Positions 20,333-32,080 of a stretch of DNA of 64,000 nt are shown here, in pieces (position 1 is the stretch's first letter; each line of letters starts with the position of its first letter). Below the pieces are notes generated by a model. The model was given only the letters and a program-made list of their open reading frames with translations, was not told the origin of the DNA and searched no databases. This DNA is from Platanthera guangdongensis (taxonomy: Eukaryota; Streptophyta; Magnoliopsida; Asparagales; Orchidaceae). The stretch spans positions 58,510,822 to 58,574,821 of the forward strand of contig CM077162.1 of the NCBI GenBank assembly GCA_039583875.1, written 5' to 3'. The position numbers and the translations under genes are program-made.

Positions 20333-22213
20333 TGAAAGATTAGGGTTGTTACTCACCTAGAGGGTGGTAAATAAGTGATTTACTGATTTTTAAAGATTTC
20401 TTTAGTTATGATACTTAGGGCAAAATAAAATAGCATATCACAGAATAATCACACAACACAACACAACATACCAGGATTTATGTGGTTCTCGAAGAATGGG
20501 TGCACCCACTTTTCCTATAAACCTTTCTAACAGAGTGCTAGCTTAAATTAAAATTTCTCCAAATTCTCTTATTAAATCCTCATATCTTACAAACTCAGGA
20601 ACAAATATTCCCTACCTCAAACCTCCACAAAGGTCCTACACCTCATGCTTCAACACGTCCTATAACTCAGGTTATCCTCTATCCTTACACCTCATGCACC
20701 ATAGGCCATACAAACTCAGGCTATCATCTAGCCTTACAACTCAGGCTACCAAGCCCTACACCTCAGATCTACAAATATATCCTACACTCTGATTATTGAA
20801 TGAACCTTACAAACTCAAATCCTAGGAGGATCCTACACAATAATAGATTACAGAGATTTTGAATAAACACCCAAGAGTTTGAGTCTTCATATAGAGGCCC
20901 ACACATCAGGATTCTTCTTCGTTATCTTGAACATCACTTGAAATCTCTTCTTGGAATAGCTGGCTCGATCAAGATGACTTGCAATGGTTGAAGATGAACT
21001 CTTCAAAAGTTGACCACTGAGCAATTCTTTCACAAGACTTAGAAGAATAGTAGTGAAAAAATATTTGTGAATTTTTAGTGCTTGTGAATATTTCTCAAGG
21101 GCTTGAACTTTCAAAACTCTCTAGAACTCCTCAAATCTTCAAGTCCTCATTTTAAACACTGTTTGGCCGGCAAAGAGAATGAATGTTGAATTTGAATCTT
21201 ATAACAACTAGCCAATCTTCCTCAGGAAACTGCATGATTAGGAAACTTCAAACAACTATTTTAAATCAACAAAAGGTAGATTTATGGTCAACGAAATATT
21301 CTGGTTGGATCTCTTCAAAGGACCAGCAAGCACTTTAAGAAATAATCCTGATGTGGAATAAGCAACGACTGTCAAAATTTGTCTAAGGAAAGAATTCAAA
21401 AACTTGGCAATATTCTCTAATGAATGCGAATATTTTCCTTACAGAAAATCCCTGAATTTAAGTAGCAAAATCCGTGAATTAATTTGATTTGAATCATTTT
21501 CCCAATCTGAGCCTTAAACTAAGGATTTAGCCATTGTGTTGCATGTCAAGCTGTAGTAAATAGGTCTAAGTGGCCATGATGTGATACCATAGACAAAGTC
21601 AAATGGATTAAATGACATAGGTATGGTCAACTTAAAACACATAGAAGTTATATAAATAAACTACCGACACTTAGCCATAATATGCCTGTAGCAACATTTT
21701 ATCATCATGCAGTTGAGGCAATCGAACTTTTTCGCTTCGATGTAGCAGAACTTTCCCTTAGCTATGAACTCAATTCATACAAATTTTTCTTTAGCTACGA
21801 ACTCGATGGAGTCGAATTTTTCCTTTGCCTTGAACTCGATGCAGTCTAATTTTTCCTTAGCTATGAACTCGATGCAGTCGAGTTTTTACTTAGCTTTTTG
21901 CCAATGCACCAGATGTTTTTTACTTGGGTAAATCTTTGATCCTGCCTCTGATTTCTTCAATCCTTAGTGATTTTTCCCAATGATAGTGACATGTCCAATA
22001 TATATTTAGTGCAGAGGTCAACATGAATTTTGCTCCTTGATGGATTACAAGTGTAAAATCTTGTTCGGGTGACCAAATGTCTAACCATACATTAGTTATG
22101 CACTTAAGTTAAACCGGTCACATTAAAACTAGAACAACCATCAAATACAAGATGTTTATTATCATCTTAAGACCTTCTTCAAATCAAGAATCTTATGGAC
22201 AATATTCTCAACA
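20333..22213 (-). repeat. 3' LTR of Copia D
   Basis: This 1881-bp LTR in minus orientation starts TGTTGAGAATATTG at 22213 and ends ...CTTTCA at 20333. It contains a 40-45-bp tandem repeat around AACTCGATGCAGTCGA at about 21715-21895. It also contains a decayed variable-hairpin array at about 20590-20850 and the shared U5 hairpin motif (GTGGGTGCACC...GAACCAC) at 20482-20509. It belongs to a different subfamily from B, E and H. Confidence 0.8.
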
Positions 22214-22235
22214 ATCGCCTCCTATTTGAAGAAGT
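22214..22235 (-). other. Polypurine tract of Copia D
   Basis: On the minus strand GACTTCTTCAAATAGGAGGC runs up to the LTR start. It matches the tracts before the LTRs of E and H (CTTCTTCAAATA then GGGGAGAT). Confidence 0.75.
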
Positions 22236-22452
22236 CAGAACCTCATATGACAATAACCATAAATACAACAAACTATTCAAAGGCAAATAGTAGACAGAGA
22301 GGTGAATGAGATTTATGTTATTAAGAAAAGAACTAGCAGGATTACAACAAGTTAAACAAGACAAAACATCCCAATGTCATCCTAATTCTCAGCAAGTTCC
22401 CAGTATATAATAGAAGTCTTCACCTTCTACTTTCCTCTTCTGCCTTCCTCTT

Positions 22453-23286
22453 CTACCTTTCAAAATAAACTATGGGCTTTGAGATACATCTGGGAGGAGG
22501 TGGAGGTCCTTTTGGGTTCTTCCTCTTGTGAATCCTCCTCCTGGTCTCATGATCTTCATCCCTCCTCCATTCCATAGAGTTGTAATACCTAGAGATATTT
22601 ATTCCATGCTTTCCAAAGTTGTTCCAAGTGTATAGGATTATGTTCTCTGAAATGGGACTCCAGTTTTCATACCTAGGCATGTTTTGAATTTTTATTCTTC
22701 TTCTCTGTTTTACTTCCATTCTCTCCTCATGCACTTGATCAGCCCTTCTCTTCCTTAAGGATGACTCACCTTGCTCTCCTGGAGAAGGGTGGAGATCATA
22801 ACCTCCCCAGGCTACCTCATAGTCCTCAGGTGGCAGATAATCACTGTTAGTAATTTGTTCAGTCGCAAGGATGGGGGGTTTAGGAGTAAAATCAAATGGA
22901 TCCATTCCCAAGACTGTTCCGATGGTGTTTGTTATCCAGGTTGCCTATTGGCCAGAATTATAGGTTATGTTACTCTCCACCTTTCTAATTTCTTCAATAG
23001 ATTCTTTGCATACAACTTGTTGTGCTTCTCCAATTCTTTATCTTAACATGTTGACCATTTCCACTACAGTATTCTTTGTTTGTAGAATCTGGTCATCCAG
23101 CAGCTGATTACAGGAATTAATTCTCTCCATAATGGTCATTTTATTGTTAGTCAGTCTGTCATGAGTTGCTAGGAAGGTTTATTTTAAATTTTCAATAACG
23201 TCATTCTTGTTCTCTATTATTTCTTCAATACCCTAATGGTTCATCTAATTTTGTTGAGCAATAAAGTCCACTGCTATTGCAGCCTT
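22453..23286 (-). pseudogene. Copia D ORF3, C-terminal part
   Basis: The upper part (23286 to about 23000) encodes a helical, coiled-coil-like stretch with several stops (for example THDRLTNNKMTIMERINS). The lower part is an open frame of 152 codons. It ends with PRYENWSPISENIILYTW, MEWRRDEDHETRRRIHKRKN and ISKPIVYFER. This tail aligns with the tail of Copia H ORF3 (DYEQLSEASESIIINAW, EEWIKHLERNSLRERIFKEN, IPKPFHYFKR), so a conserved C-terminal domain exists. The gene is interrupted at 23286 by Copia E and continues at 50935. A deletion at the junction probably removed some tens of codons. The function is unknown. Confidence 0.75.
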
Positions 23287-23409
23287 CATGAAGTTGTATT
23301 TGATGTATGCTTAAGTTCATGCATGCGGGTTAGTCTTTGAAACATTGTCAGGACAAGTATTCTAAGTGATGTGACAGGTGGTCACAAAGTAAAGATGTGG
23401 AGGGACAGA

Positions 23410-24275
23410 AATCTATCTAAGTCCATAGGCATTGAGTGAAGCCAGTTCACTCAATGGCAGATGTAAGGGAAGATGTTGGATAGGCTGGAAATCATCCAAG
23501 TCCACATGCATTGAGTGAAGTCTATTCACTTAATTCTAGGTGAGTAAAAGTGTTGAGTATAGTCTCAGCCTAACAATTGACATACTGAAAATGTGGCTAA
23601 GTCCACAGGCATTGAGTGAAGTCTACTCAATCAATGTCATACAGCAAAAAGCTGTGAGACAAGCTAAGGCAATGAAAGCCTAAGAACAAATAGGCTGAAA
23701 TATGGCTAAGTCCATAGGCATTGAGTGAAGTCTACTCAATCAACGCCATAGGGCACAAATCGTTGAGTATAGCACATATAGTCAACGCCATAGTAAATCT
23801 ATGTAGATATTTGACTAAGTTCACAGACATTGAGTGAAGCTTACTCACTCAACGCCATGTGATAAAAAGCATTGACTGAACCTTAGACAGTTAGAGACTG
23901 TGATTTCATAGAAATTTGGATAAATCCAAATGCGTTGAGTGAAGACTGCTTACTCAACGCCTGGTAACAAAAGGAAATCTGTTAAGTAATTTGGCGTTGA
24001 GTGAAGCTTACTCACTCAACGCCAAGTGACTAAAGTCAAATCTAAGTGTATGGCGTTGAGTGAAGCTTTCTCACTCAACGCCAAGTGATAAAACTCTAGT
24101 TAAGAAGTTTGGCATTGAGTGGAGCTCAATCACTCAAAGCCCAGCGATAAAACATTTTCTAAGTATTTTGTCATTGAGTAAAGGTTGCTCACTCAACGCC
24201 TAGTAACAGAAAATCTATCTTAGTGTTTTGGCGTTAAGTGAAGCTTACTCACTCAATGCCTATACTAAAGATGTT
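23410..24275 (+). repeat. U3 palindrome array of LTR E
   Basis: At least twelve inverted repeats occur at about 60-90-bp spacing. The best, 23993-24023 and 24052-24082, have 12-bp arms GGCGTTGAGTGA / TCACTCAACGCC around a 7-base loop. Others keep pairing with G-to-A or C-to-T drift. Confidence 0.88.
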
Positions 24276-24904
24276 TGATTTTGGCTAAGTCTGCAGGTGA
24301 CATCAGCAAAGTCAACAAGTCAACTGAGTTCAAATTAAGTGCGAAAAGCTACAGAACAGGACAAAAACTACTAGAAGTCTACTGTATGTCTTCTACCATT
24401 AAATCAAGATGAAGCTGTCTATTGCAGGTGGTCCCAATAGCTTCTTGTAGCCGTTAATCGGCAGAAGATAAATGGGATAGCTTCTGGATGTTGAACACAA
24501 CTTTTAGGGCTTTTCTCAAAAAGAAAAAGAGTGGCTGGACTTCATCTTCCTCACCATTGCTACCGAGAAAAAGCTTGAAGTCTTCCAGCAGAATAAAAAG
24601 TTCAGTTAGCTGTAGCATTCTCTTTTGCAACAATAAGATCAGAAATAATTCTGATAAAGAAAGTGAGGAGAACCTTTAGTCTTCTGTAGGTTCAACTAGT
24701 TGTTTGAAGAACTCAAGACCTAGTAGATCTTCAGTCTTCTATAACAAGTTCAGAAATAACATTCTAAGTTACTTCAAGCAGAGGAATCTTTTTATTGTAT
24801 AACATCTTCCTGCTGCTATGAAGACCAATAGAGCTTAGATAACTCAGCTCTAGGTGATCACACAAAGAAATTTCTCTATGTCAAATTAATTAAAACCATT
24901 ATTT

Positions 24905-25245
24905 TTTTGTAGGATCCTTTTGGATCTGAGCTGTAACGCTCTTGAGCCTGAGGTGGGGCAAATTTTCCTGAGCTGTAGGAGAGTTATACTCTCTGAGTGT
25001 AGAATCCAGCTTAGATCTGAGATAGGTGATCATTTGATCACTGAACTGTAGGTCTTCTGATCCTGAGGTAGGAGCAAGTTTGCTCTGAGGTAGGGCTGTC
25101 CTCCTAGCCTGAGTGGTAGGGCCTTTGACATGTGGTAGGTGATCAGATGATAGCTGAGTTGTAGGGCTTAGTTCCTGAGCTGTAAATCATGGAGGAGACT
25201 GAGAGATCCTGAGGGATCTGAGGTGTAAGATCTTTAAGATAAGTT
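24905..25245 (+). repeat. Variable-hairpin array of 5' LTR E
   Basis: It has the same linker-hairpin plan as LTR C. Arms include GGATCC/GGATC, GCTC/GAGC, GAGAGT/ACTCTC, GTGATCA/TGATCAC, GAGCAA/TTGCTC and GGCTG/TAGCC (one G-T pair). The arm sequences differ from C at matching positions, yet pairing is kept. Confidence 0.87.
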
Positions 25246-25498
25246 TTGGAGAAGTGTCTTGTCTAATTGAAAGTTAGAAAGGTGAGAGGAGAGTGTATGT
25301 ACCTATAATCTGGGTAACCACTATATATTCTGTGTGTGCTTTTCTGTGTTGTTTTTTTATTGCAGGTTCTTGAAAGCTGATAACTGTTAACACACTAAGC
25401 ACTTCAAGAAGAAACTTAAAGAAACTCACAAGATACCAACAAACCTATTAACCACCCCCCCTCTAGGTTGAAAGGTATCTTGAAAATAAATACTTTCA

Positions 25499-25513
25499 AG
25501 TGGTATCCGAGGG
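25499..25513 (+). other. Primer binding site of Copia E, mutated
   Basis: AGTGGTATCCGAGGG follows the LTR end. It resembles the initiator-Met site TGGTATCAGAG with two changes. Confidence 0.8.
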
Positions 25514-25576
25514 AGGTTCCTCAAAAAGTATTTAACAGTCTGAGTGATCTCCAAGGGTAGCTACAACTCTATCCTT

Positions 25577-27526
25577 ATGGGTTCTGGAGAGTGCCATAAG
25601 AAGCTAGGTTCCATGAAACTCCTCATCTATAGAAAGGAGAATTTTGGAATCTGGAAAGAGAAGGTTATGCTATTTATGGAAGCCTATGACCCTAGGATCT
25701 TTGTGATAGTAAAGGAGGGACCCTTCATCCCTATGAAGATCTCTGTTTTGGATGTAAATGTCCATACACCCAAAACTTATTCAGAAATGACCAAGGATGA
25801 GGTCATGTTGGCTGTCTTGGACAAGAGCCCAGAACATCATAGTCAGTGTTATTGATGATTCTACATTTCAGAACTTAGTCCACTGCCAAACCTCCAAAGA
25901 GATGTGGGACACCCTTGTGGTCTACATGGAGGGTACTGAAGAGGTAAAATATTATAGAAAGTCCATGCCCAACCAAGAGTATGAGGCTTTCAGGCAATTC
26001 CTGAAAGAGAACATAGCTAATTGCTATGAAAGAATTTCCAGGATCATTAATGAACTGAGGACCTATGGGAGGGTCTTCAGTCATTATGAAATAAATGACA
26101 ACTTCCTAAGATCTCTCACTAGAGACTGAGATATTAAGATCTGTGCCATAAGAGAGGTGTTCAAGCTTGCTGAAACTCCTCCCCAAACATTGTTTGGAAA
26201 GCTGCTCTCCTATGAGATGCAGGTAGCTGCCAAAAAAGAGGAGGCCACCAACAAATCCCAAGCTAAGGAGAAGTCCTTGGCATTCAAGGCAGACAACATC
26301 AGGAAGAGTAAGGAGAGGATTCCATCTCCTCCAAGAAGATCAGCTAATTCAGACAGCTCAGAGTTAGATGCATCAGAATGTAGCATGTTAGATGAGGACT
26401 TTGCTTCCTTCTTCAGGCACTTTCAGAATTTGATGAAGAAGAAATAGTGGAAGAGAAGACCTTACACCTCCTCTCATCACAGGAGAAATCATTCCAAAGC
26501 TGACAAGTATGATTCTAAATCCAGCAAATATAGTTCCTCTAAAGTTGTCTGCTACTATTGCAGCAAACCATGACATGTGATAGTTGACTGCCCAGTGAAG
26601 TGGAATGAAGTTATTGAGAAGAAATAACACCAACACAAGGGTAAGAAGGAGAAGTCTGTTATTGCCAAGAAAGAGAAGAGTTGGACAGACTCATCTTCAT
26701 CTGAGCCTGAAGAAGAAGAAGCCTATATTGGGCTAGTTGTTGTTGTTACTGAATAAGGAGCTATAGTAGCAGATAAAGACTATCCTGCTACCAGGATAAG
26801 TATCAGGGCCCCTCTATCATATTCAGACAGTGATTCAGAGGTGGATGAGGAAGATGAAGAAGATGCCTACAACTATTATAGGCTGATGGCAATGACTGAT
26901 GAGGAATCCAGCCAAGATCATCCTGGTAAAAGTAAGGTAAAATCTCTATCAAGCTCTTCTTCTGAGTCTAGATATAAGACTAGCCCCTATACAGAGGCTT
27001 CTTCATCCAGTTGTGAAGATAACTCTGAATCAAAGGAGATGTCAATCAATTGATTGACAGATATGGTGAACTTCTGGATGCATTTAAGAGGTGGAAGAAG
27101 TTGACTAAAAAGCAAGCTGTGGAGATTACCTCTCTTCAGCTAGCTGCTGCCCAGCTGGCTGAAACAACAACTCTCCTGGATCAGAAAGCAGGGGAAGTTA
27201 GCCAACTAAGAAACATCACTATCATTCAGATTGGCACCATCAAGTTTAAGAATAGTCTCATAAGGGACCTTGAAGAGAAGCTCTAGAGGGAGAAAAGAAT
27301 AGTGGCTAGCTATTCTAAGCCAAGAACTATGTTACCCTTGATAGACTCCTTCTCCTCTCAAAAGGGTAAGAAGGGGTTAGGATTTAAGGGAAGCACAATA
27401 ATTGCTCCTTCCAAAGGGAAGGGCAAATATCCAGCTCCATCTTAGCCTCTTGCTTCCATGCCTCCCAATCCTTTTAGGAAAGTTCAATTACCTTCAAACA
27501 GGTATGACCAAGAATGCATCTTTAGT
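25577..27526 (+). pseudogene. gag: Copia E gag, first part
   Basis: ATG at 25577 opens MGSGECHKKLGSMKLL, followed by the copia Gag N-domain (RKENFGIWKEKVMLFM) and SKEMWDTLVVYMEGTEEV at about 25895-25950. The frame changes near 25835, and stops occur at 26127 (TGA) and 26445 (TAG). A zinc knuckle (CYYCSK, stop, HVIVDCP) lies at about 26552-26595 with one codon turned into TGA. Acidic serine-rich stretches follow (for example SWTDSSSSEPEEEEAYIG), then a coiled-coil-like segment (27050-27286). Copia H has the same order. The gene is cut at 27526 by gypsy F and resumes at 44333. Confidence 0.85.
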
Positions 27527-27531
27527 AGCTG
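27527..27531. other. Target-site duplication of gypsy F (left), AGCTG
   Basis: AGCTG precedes TATAACACC (LTR edge, first G mutated to A). The same AGCTG stands at 44328-44332 after GGTGTTACA. This brackets a 16.8-kb insert in gag of Copia E. Confidence 0.88.
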
Positions 27532-29725
27532 TATAACACCTCCATTCGTCACATGGAATATAATGGTGGGTCCGGCTGGGGCCCCACACCATATTTCACA
27601 GACAAACGGTGGAATTACGTGTGGGTATCAAAATCTCATTCAACTCGTGTCCTAACTAAGAGCATTCTAGCGCAGCATTTTCAATATAAGAACTCATTAG
27701 AACAAATGTCCACTAAATATATAAACTCCACATTTATATATATATATGTACCCGGAATGTATACAACAAACACACGCTCCCAGCCTTAAGGCCTTACAAG
27801 TTACTCTTTATAAATATATAGTTTCATACATCAGCAGGCAGACCAGCCACACAAAAAATCCAAGAATTCTTCGCACGGTCTTCAAGGGCCTTTAGCAGCA
27901 CGGCTTCATTCCACTCAATTCAATTCAATCCAGCAGCACTTGCAATTAGACGTCCACCCCAAGGGCGGTAAACAAAGCAACGGTCAACATTAGCTGACCA
28001 ATTATAACGACCCTACCCCTTACCATGGGTAGTGGTTCCTTCCCTGTATGCTTTACAATTATACTATCTACCAATCACAAACAAGTGCGCTAAGACACAA
28101 CAATATCATAAATGCCGGTCTCAACCAGACGCTCAGTGCACTCAGGGCACCTTACGGTGTACCGGACTCCGTGGTAACACCACTGATCAGAGAATTATTA
28201 ACTTGTTGGCTGGCTGGTCCTAGACACCCCAACCCGCAGACTGGGAGCATTCCGCCCAAACCACTCAGAGGTGATAACCTCACGGCAAACTTGAGCATTA
28301 ACAGATTGACCCACAACTGTGGTGTAGAAAGCTGGGTCTGTCTCACATCCCCCAGGCATTGCCACCCATCGATCTCCCAAAACAACCAGTGGCAGGTCAG
28401 CCTTTCCCATGCTCAAACCATCAGTAGCGCACCACTAGATGCAGGTCGGCATTCCCTCCTAATTAGTCGCAGCTTTCCGCTCTCCCAGAGCAAATAGCGC
28501 TCACTGCGCTCACACCATAAGGAGCTTACGCAAAGCATCCAAGATCAACATCCATACAATATCCATACATCTATACAAAAGAGCCTACACTCACAAGTCT
28601 TACGCATCCATCAAAGACACGGACTCTTCTCCGGTTTACCCATAATCATCACCAATCCAGACTAACCGTCAAGATGGGCTTCACACAGCATGCCTATACC
28701 GTACTCCACACTTCCGGCTCTAGATGAAGACTCAACGAGGAATCACTTACGTTGTCCACCTCTTGGTGGAGGATTCCATGCTATGCATACTTCCATTGTC
28801 CAAGAAGGAGATCATTACCCTTGACAACCGCTTTGGAGTCATGAACTAGCAGGATGGAAATCACCGCCTCGGCTTTGCCTCCACGAATCAATCCACCGCA
28901 CGCTAACGAACCTCTGGTAGCCGGATCCCTTCACCTTCTTTTTCCTCCTTCTCCTTGCTTTCCTCTCTCCTTAAGACTTAGAAAGAGAATGGCTAAAGAA
29001 AGAATGAAGATAATCTTCTCCATTTCGGCCTTATATTAGCAAGGAGGAACCTGATCCATCAGATCCCATAGGAAGATAATGAACAGCTACAAAAATTCCT
29101 GAAAACAGCTCTGACGGGTCTGACACACCCTGTGACACGCCCGTGTCACAAGCCGTATGCCTTAAGCGGTGCACAAACCGCCTTATACAGAATAGGACAC
29201 GACCATGTGACACGGGAGTGACACTCCCGTGTCACATGGCTGATACGCCCGTGTCACATGACTGACACGCCCGTGACTGGCTCTCAAGACCCTCTCGAGA
29301 CGAGCTCGAGACAACTAATCGAGTAGTTGGACTGGACACGCCCGTGTCTAGTAACTGACATGCCCGTGTCACCCCCATACTCGTGACATAAAAGTCCTAC
29401 TCAAGACAATCACTCGAGACCTACTCGAGTGAAGTACAAGCCGGGTTATACGCCCGTGTCCCATGCAACACGCCCGTGTCATGGCCGTGTCTTCACTCGA
29501 CGATCGTCGACTAAATTACTCGAGTGGAACTCGTCGAACCTGAGGAGGACACGCCCTATGACACGCCCGTGTCTCTGGGCGTGTTCCCCCCAAACACTTT
29601 ATCGGCCTAATTTCGTCGACCACGCGCCCGACTGCTCAACCCGAGCAGTACACACCCTGGGACATGCCTGTGTCCCAGGCCGTGTAACCCAATTCTAAAC
29701 CCAAATTGGGATTTGGGGTGTTACA
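27532..29725 (-). repeat. 3' LTR of gypsy F
   Basis: This is a 2194-bp LTR. In minus orientation its first part (about 29690-29090) is packed with GACACGGGCGTGTC-type palindromes. A TATA box (TATAATT, minus strand, 28006-28000) stands where gypsy G has TATAAATT. Its matching 5' LTR is split in two. Confidence 0.88.
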
Positions 29726-29745
29726 ATCCTCCCCTCTTTCAAACA
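29726..29745 (-). other. Polypurine tract of gypsy F
   Basis: On the minus strand GAAAGAGGGGAGGAT directly precedes the LTR start TGTAACACC. Confidence 0.85.
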
Positions 29746-30230
29746 ATTTCGACCCGAAATTTGGCTCAGCTATCGGTATCACCATAACCACGTATATACA
29801 CCAGACTCATATCGTTCAACGAAGATCTATATATATCAACAAAACCATTCCTTGTTGCGTCATAAGCAACCGATTACCCGAAGAAAACGAGCCTGGTTAG
29901 AGTTCAGAGGCCGCAGCTTGTCTCGTCCCACGGCATCGCACAAAACAAACATAACAAACAGAACATACGTACATATATACCTCTAACATATATATATCCA
30001 TTATATGTCCATCCTTCATATATGTACACCCATATATCCATATATCCAAACGTCCTATCCAAACATCATGTATTATACACCTTGAACTATCAATTACCTA
30101 ATACAATAAGGTGTGCACAAACAGGTTATCGTTCCATACGACATACAACATATATGTACACCATAACAAATCATGTAGCATCATATTTCATCAATCGTTT
30201 GAGAGCCTCTTGGAGTTCCAACCTAAACAC

Positions 30231-30903
30231 TCAAGGTTGTACTTCACTGATTGAGCTTTGCGGCTTTTGCACTTCAAGATTATGCAGTCGCGGTTGCGTT
30301 CGGGATGCAGATGACTCGGCCACTGCTTTACCCTTTTCTTCAGAAGACGCACCTATCTTTTTCTCACCTCCTGACGTGTCACTCCAACAATTTTGGGCTA
30401 TATGACCTTGCTTCCCACAATTAACACATGTTCGTGTCTTACCACGTCCTTGTCCATATGTGGCACCCGAAACACCATTCAAAAAAGTTTATTCCACAGG
30501 CCTAATTCTCTTCTTGTTTCGTTTCCTAAAATCCGAATGTTCCGCCTACGGAATTTTTCATTCTAATTTTTCATTGCCAATTGCTTTTTATCCTGCACCA
30601 GTTTCAAATCCTTTTCCAGCGCCCAAGCTGTCTCTACGAACGCATGAAAATCCATAAGCCATTTCAACTGCTCATTCGCTACTTGCTCATCCACCATAAC
30701 TTCAGCGCGCTCTTGCCTTGCACTGGGCCATACTTGCACCCCACAGGCCTTGCCTGCCCAGTAGGCTGTGCTTGTAACACTGCGAGCACCGTCTCAGTCA
30801 CCACACGTATGGTCTCTGCCAAGGGAGGTGTAGGCGCTTCAGCTAGTGCCGCACTCTCATCCAAATGTTGGGGCTCAGACTGCCCAGCACCACTCCTCAT
30901 CAC
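30231..30903 (-). pseudogene. gag: Gypsy F gag, internally deleted
   Basis: The N-terminal block (ATG at 30900, MRSGAGQSEPQHLDESAA) aligns with the start of gypsy G gag. A short block near 30615-30580 (ETAWALEKDLKLVQDKK) matches the end of the Gag core of G (DTLCALEKDMKRVQGKR). The knuckle CVNCGKQGHIAQNC follows at about 30445-30400, then a Ser/Lys tail matching G. The Gag core between these, about 500 bp in G, is missing, as is all of pol. Frames are broken by stops. It may retain only RNA-binding potential. Confidence 0.82.
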
Positions 30904-31052
30904 CTATCAATGTACAAAACACCATTAATCATCTGTTTCATAACGAAAAGTACACATTGACTACATGGTGACGCTCCTCACGTACATGTATAACATTCCT
31001 AGTGGACATTCTTGAGTTCAATTATGTTCACCCTCCCATAAATCTCAAACCT

Positions 31053-31065
31053 GGCTCTGATACCA
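31053..31065 (-). other. Primer binding site of gypsy F
   Basis: TGGTATCAGAGCC on the minus strand, three bases from the LTR end at 31069. It is the initiator-Met tRNA type. Confidence 0.9.
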
Positions 31066-31068
31066 CTT

Positions 31069-31533
31069 TGTAACGCCTCCATTCGTCACATGGAATATAA
31101 CGATGGGTTCGGTCGGGGCCCCACACCATATTTCACAAACAAATGGTGGAATTACATGTGGGTATCAAAATTTCATTCAACTCTTGTCCTAACTCAGAGT
31201 ATTCTAGCGCAGTATTTTTAGTTATAAGAACGCATCATAACGAATGTCCACTAAATATATAAACTCCACATTTATATATATATACCAGGAATGTATACAA
31301 CACACACACACACACTCCCGGCCTTAAGGCCTTACAATTTACTCTTTACAAATATATAGTTTCATACATCGGCATGCAGGCCGACCACACATGAAATCCA
31401 AGAATTCTTCGCATAGCCTTCAAGGGCCTTTAGCAGCACGACATCATTCCGCTCAATTCAATTCAATCCAGAAGCACTTGCAATTAGACATCCTCCCCAA
31501 GAGCAGTAAACAAAGCAACGATCAGCATTAGCT
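31069..31533 (-). repeat. 5' LTR of gypsy F, inner part
   Basis: It matches 27532-27996. It is interrupted at 31533 by gypsy G and resumes at 42602. The two parts total about 2191 bp, against 2194 bp for the 3' LTR. Confidence 0.88.
31529..31533. other. Target-site duplication of gypsy G, TAGCT (partner 42597-42601)
   Basis: TAGCT precedes TGTAACACCCC and also follows GCCGTTACA at 42597-42601. In the uninterrupted LTR copy at 27991-27995 the single TAGCT is present. Confidence 0.92.
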
Positions 31534-31559
31534 TGTAACACCCCAAATCCCAGGATTGG

Positions 31560-32080
31560 GAAAAGTGGGGTGACACGGCCTGGGACACGGGCGTGTCCCA
31601 GGGCGTGTCCTGCTCGTGTGAGCAGCCGACGAGTGGTCGACGAAAATTTGTTTCTAAAAAAATGAGGGAACACGCCCTCTGACACGGGCATGTCAGAGGC
31701 CGTGTCTTCTAGTCGATGAATTCAGTTCGACGAAGTTGAGCTACATGCGTATCTGCTGCCGTGTCCTTTGCTAGACGTGCCCAGGGCATTTGAGGCCTGG
31801 TGAATATGGGCAGGACACAGTCATGTCTTCGGGTACCCAGCCTGTGATACGGGCGTGTCACTGGCCGTGTACCGATTGGGTTGAATTGGTTGTGTACAGC
31901 CTGAAGTACACGGCTACAGACACGGGCGTGTCTGAAGGCGTGTCAGGTGACACGGCCCCCTGACACGGGCGTATCACATGGACATATACTGGTCTGGATG
32001 AGTCGGTTGTGTGCTGATTAAGGTACATGGCCTATAACACGGGTGTGTCATAGGTCATGTCAGGCAAAAATTCAGCCTTT
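31560..32080 (+). repeat. GACACGGGCGTGTC palindrome array in LTR G
   Basis: About twelve inverted repeats occur, such as GACACGGGCGTGTC and GGCCTGGGACACGGGCG, in a GC-rich stretch unlike the AT-rich surroundings. Two TCGACGA motifs (about 31629-31640 and 31716-31733) match the Copia motif. Copies recur in the 3' LTR and in both LTRs of gypsy F. Confidence 0.82.

Larger units (their letters stand above)
23287..25498 (+). repeat. 5' LTR of Copia E, left end truncated
   Basis: It matches 48721-50934 and ends in ACTTTCA at 25498 directly before the primer site. The first 59 bases present in the 3' copy (48662-48720) are missing. It contains the U3 palindrome array, a TATA-position box (GATAAATGGG, 24467-24476; GATAAAAGGG in the 3' copy), the variable-hairpin array, and a mutated U5 hairpin at about 25293-25322. 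Confidence 0.9.
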
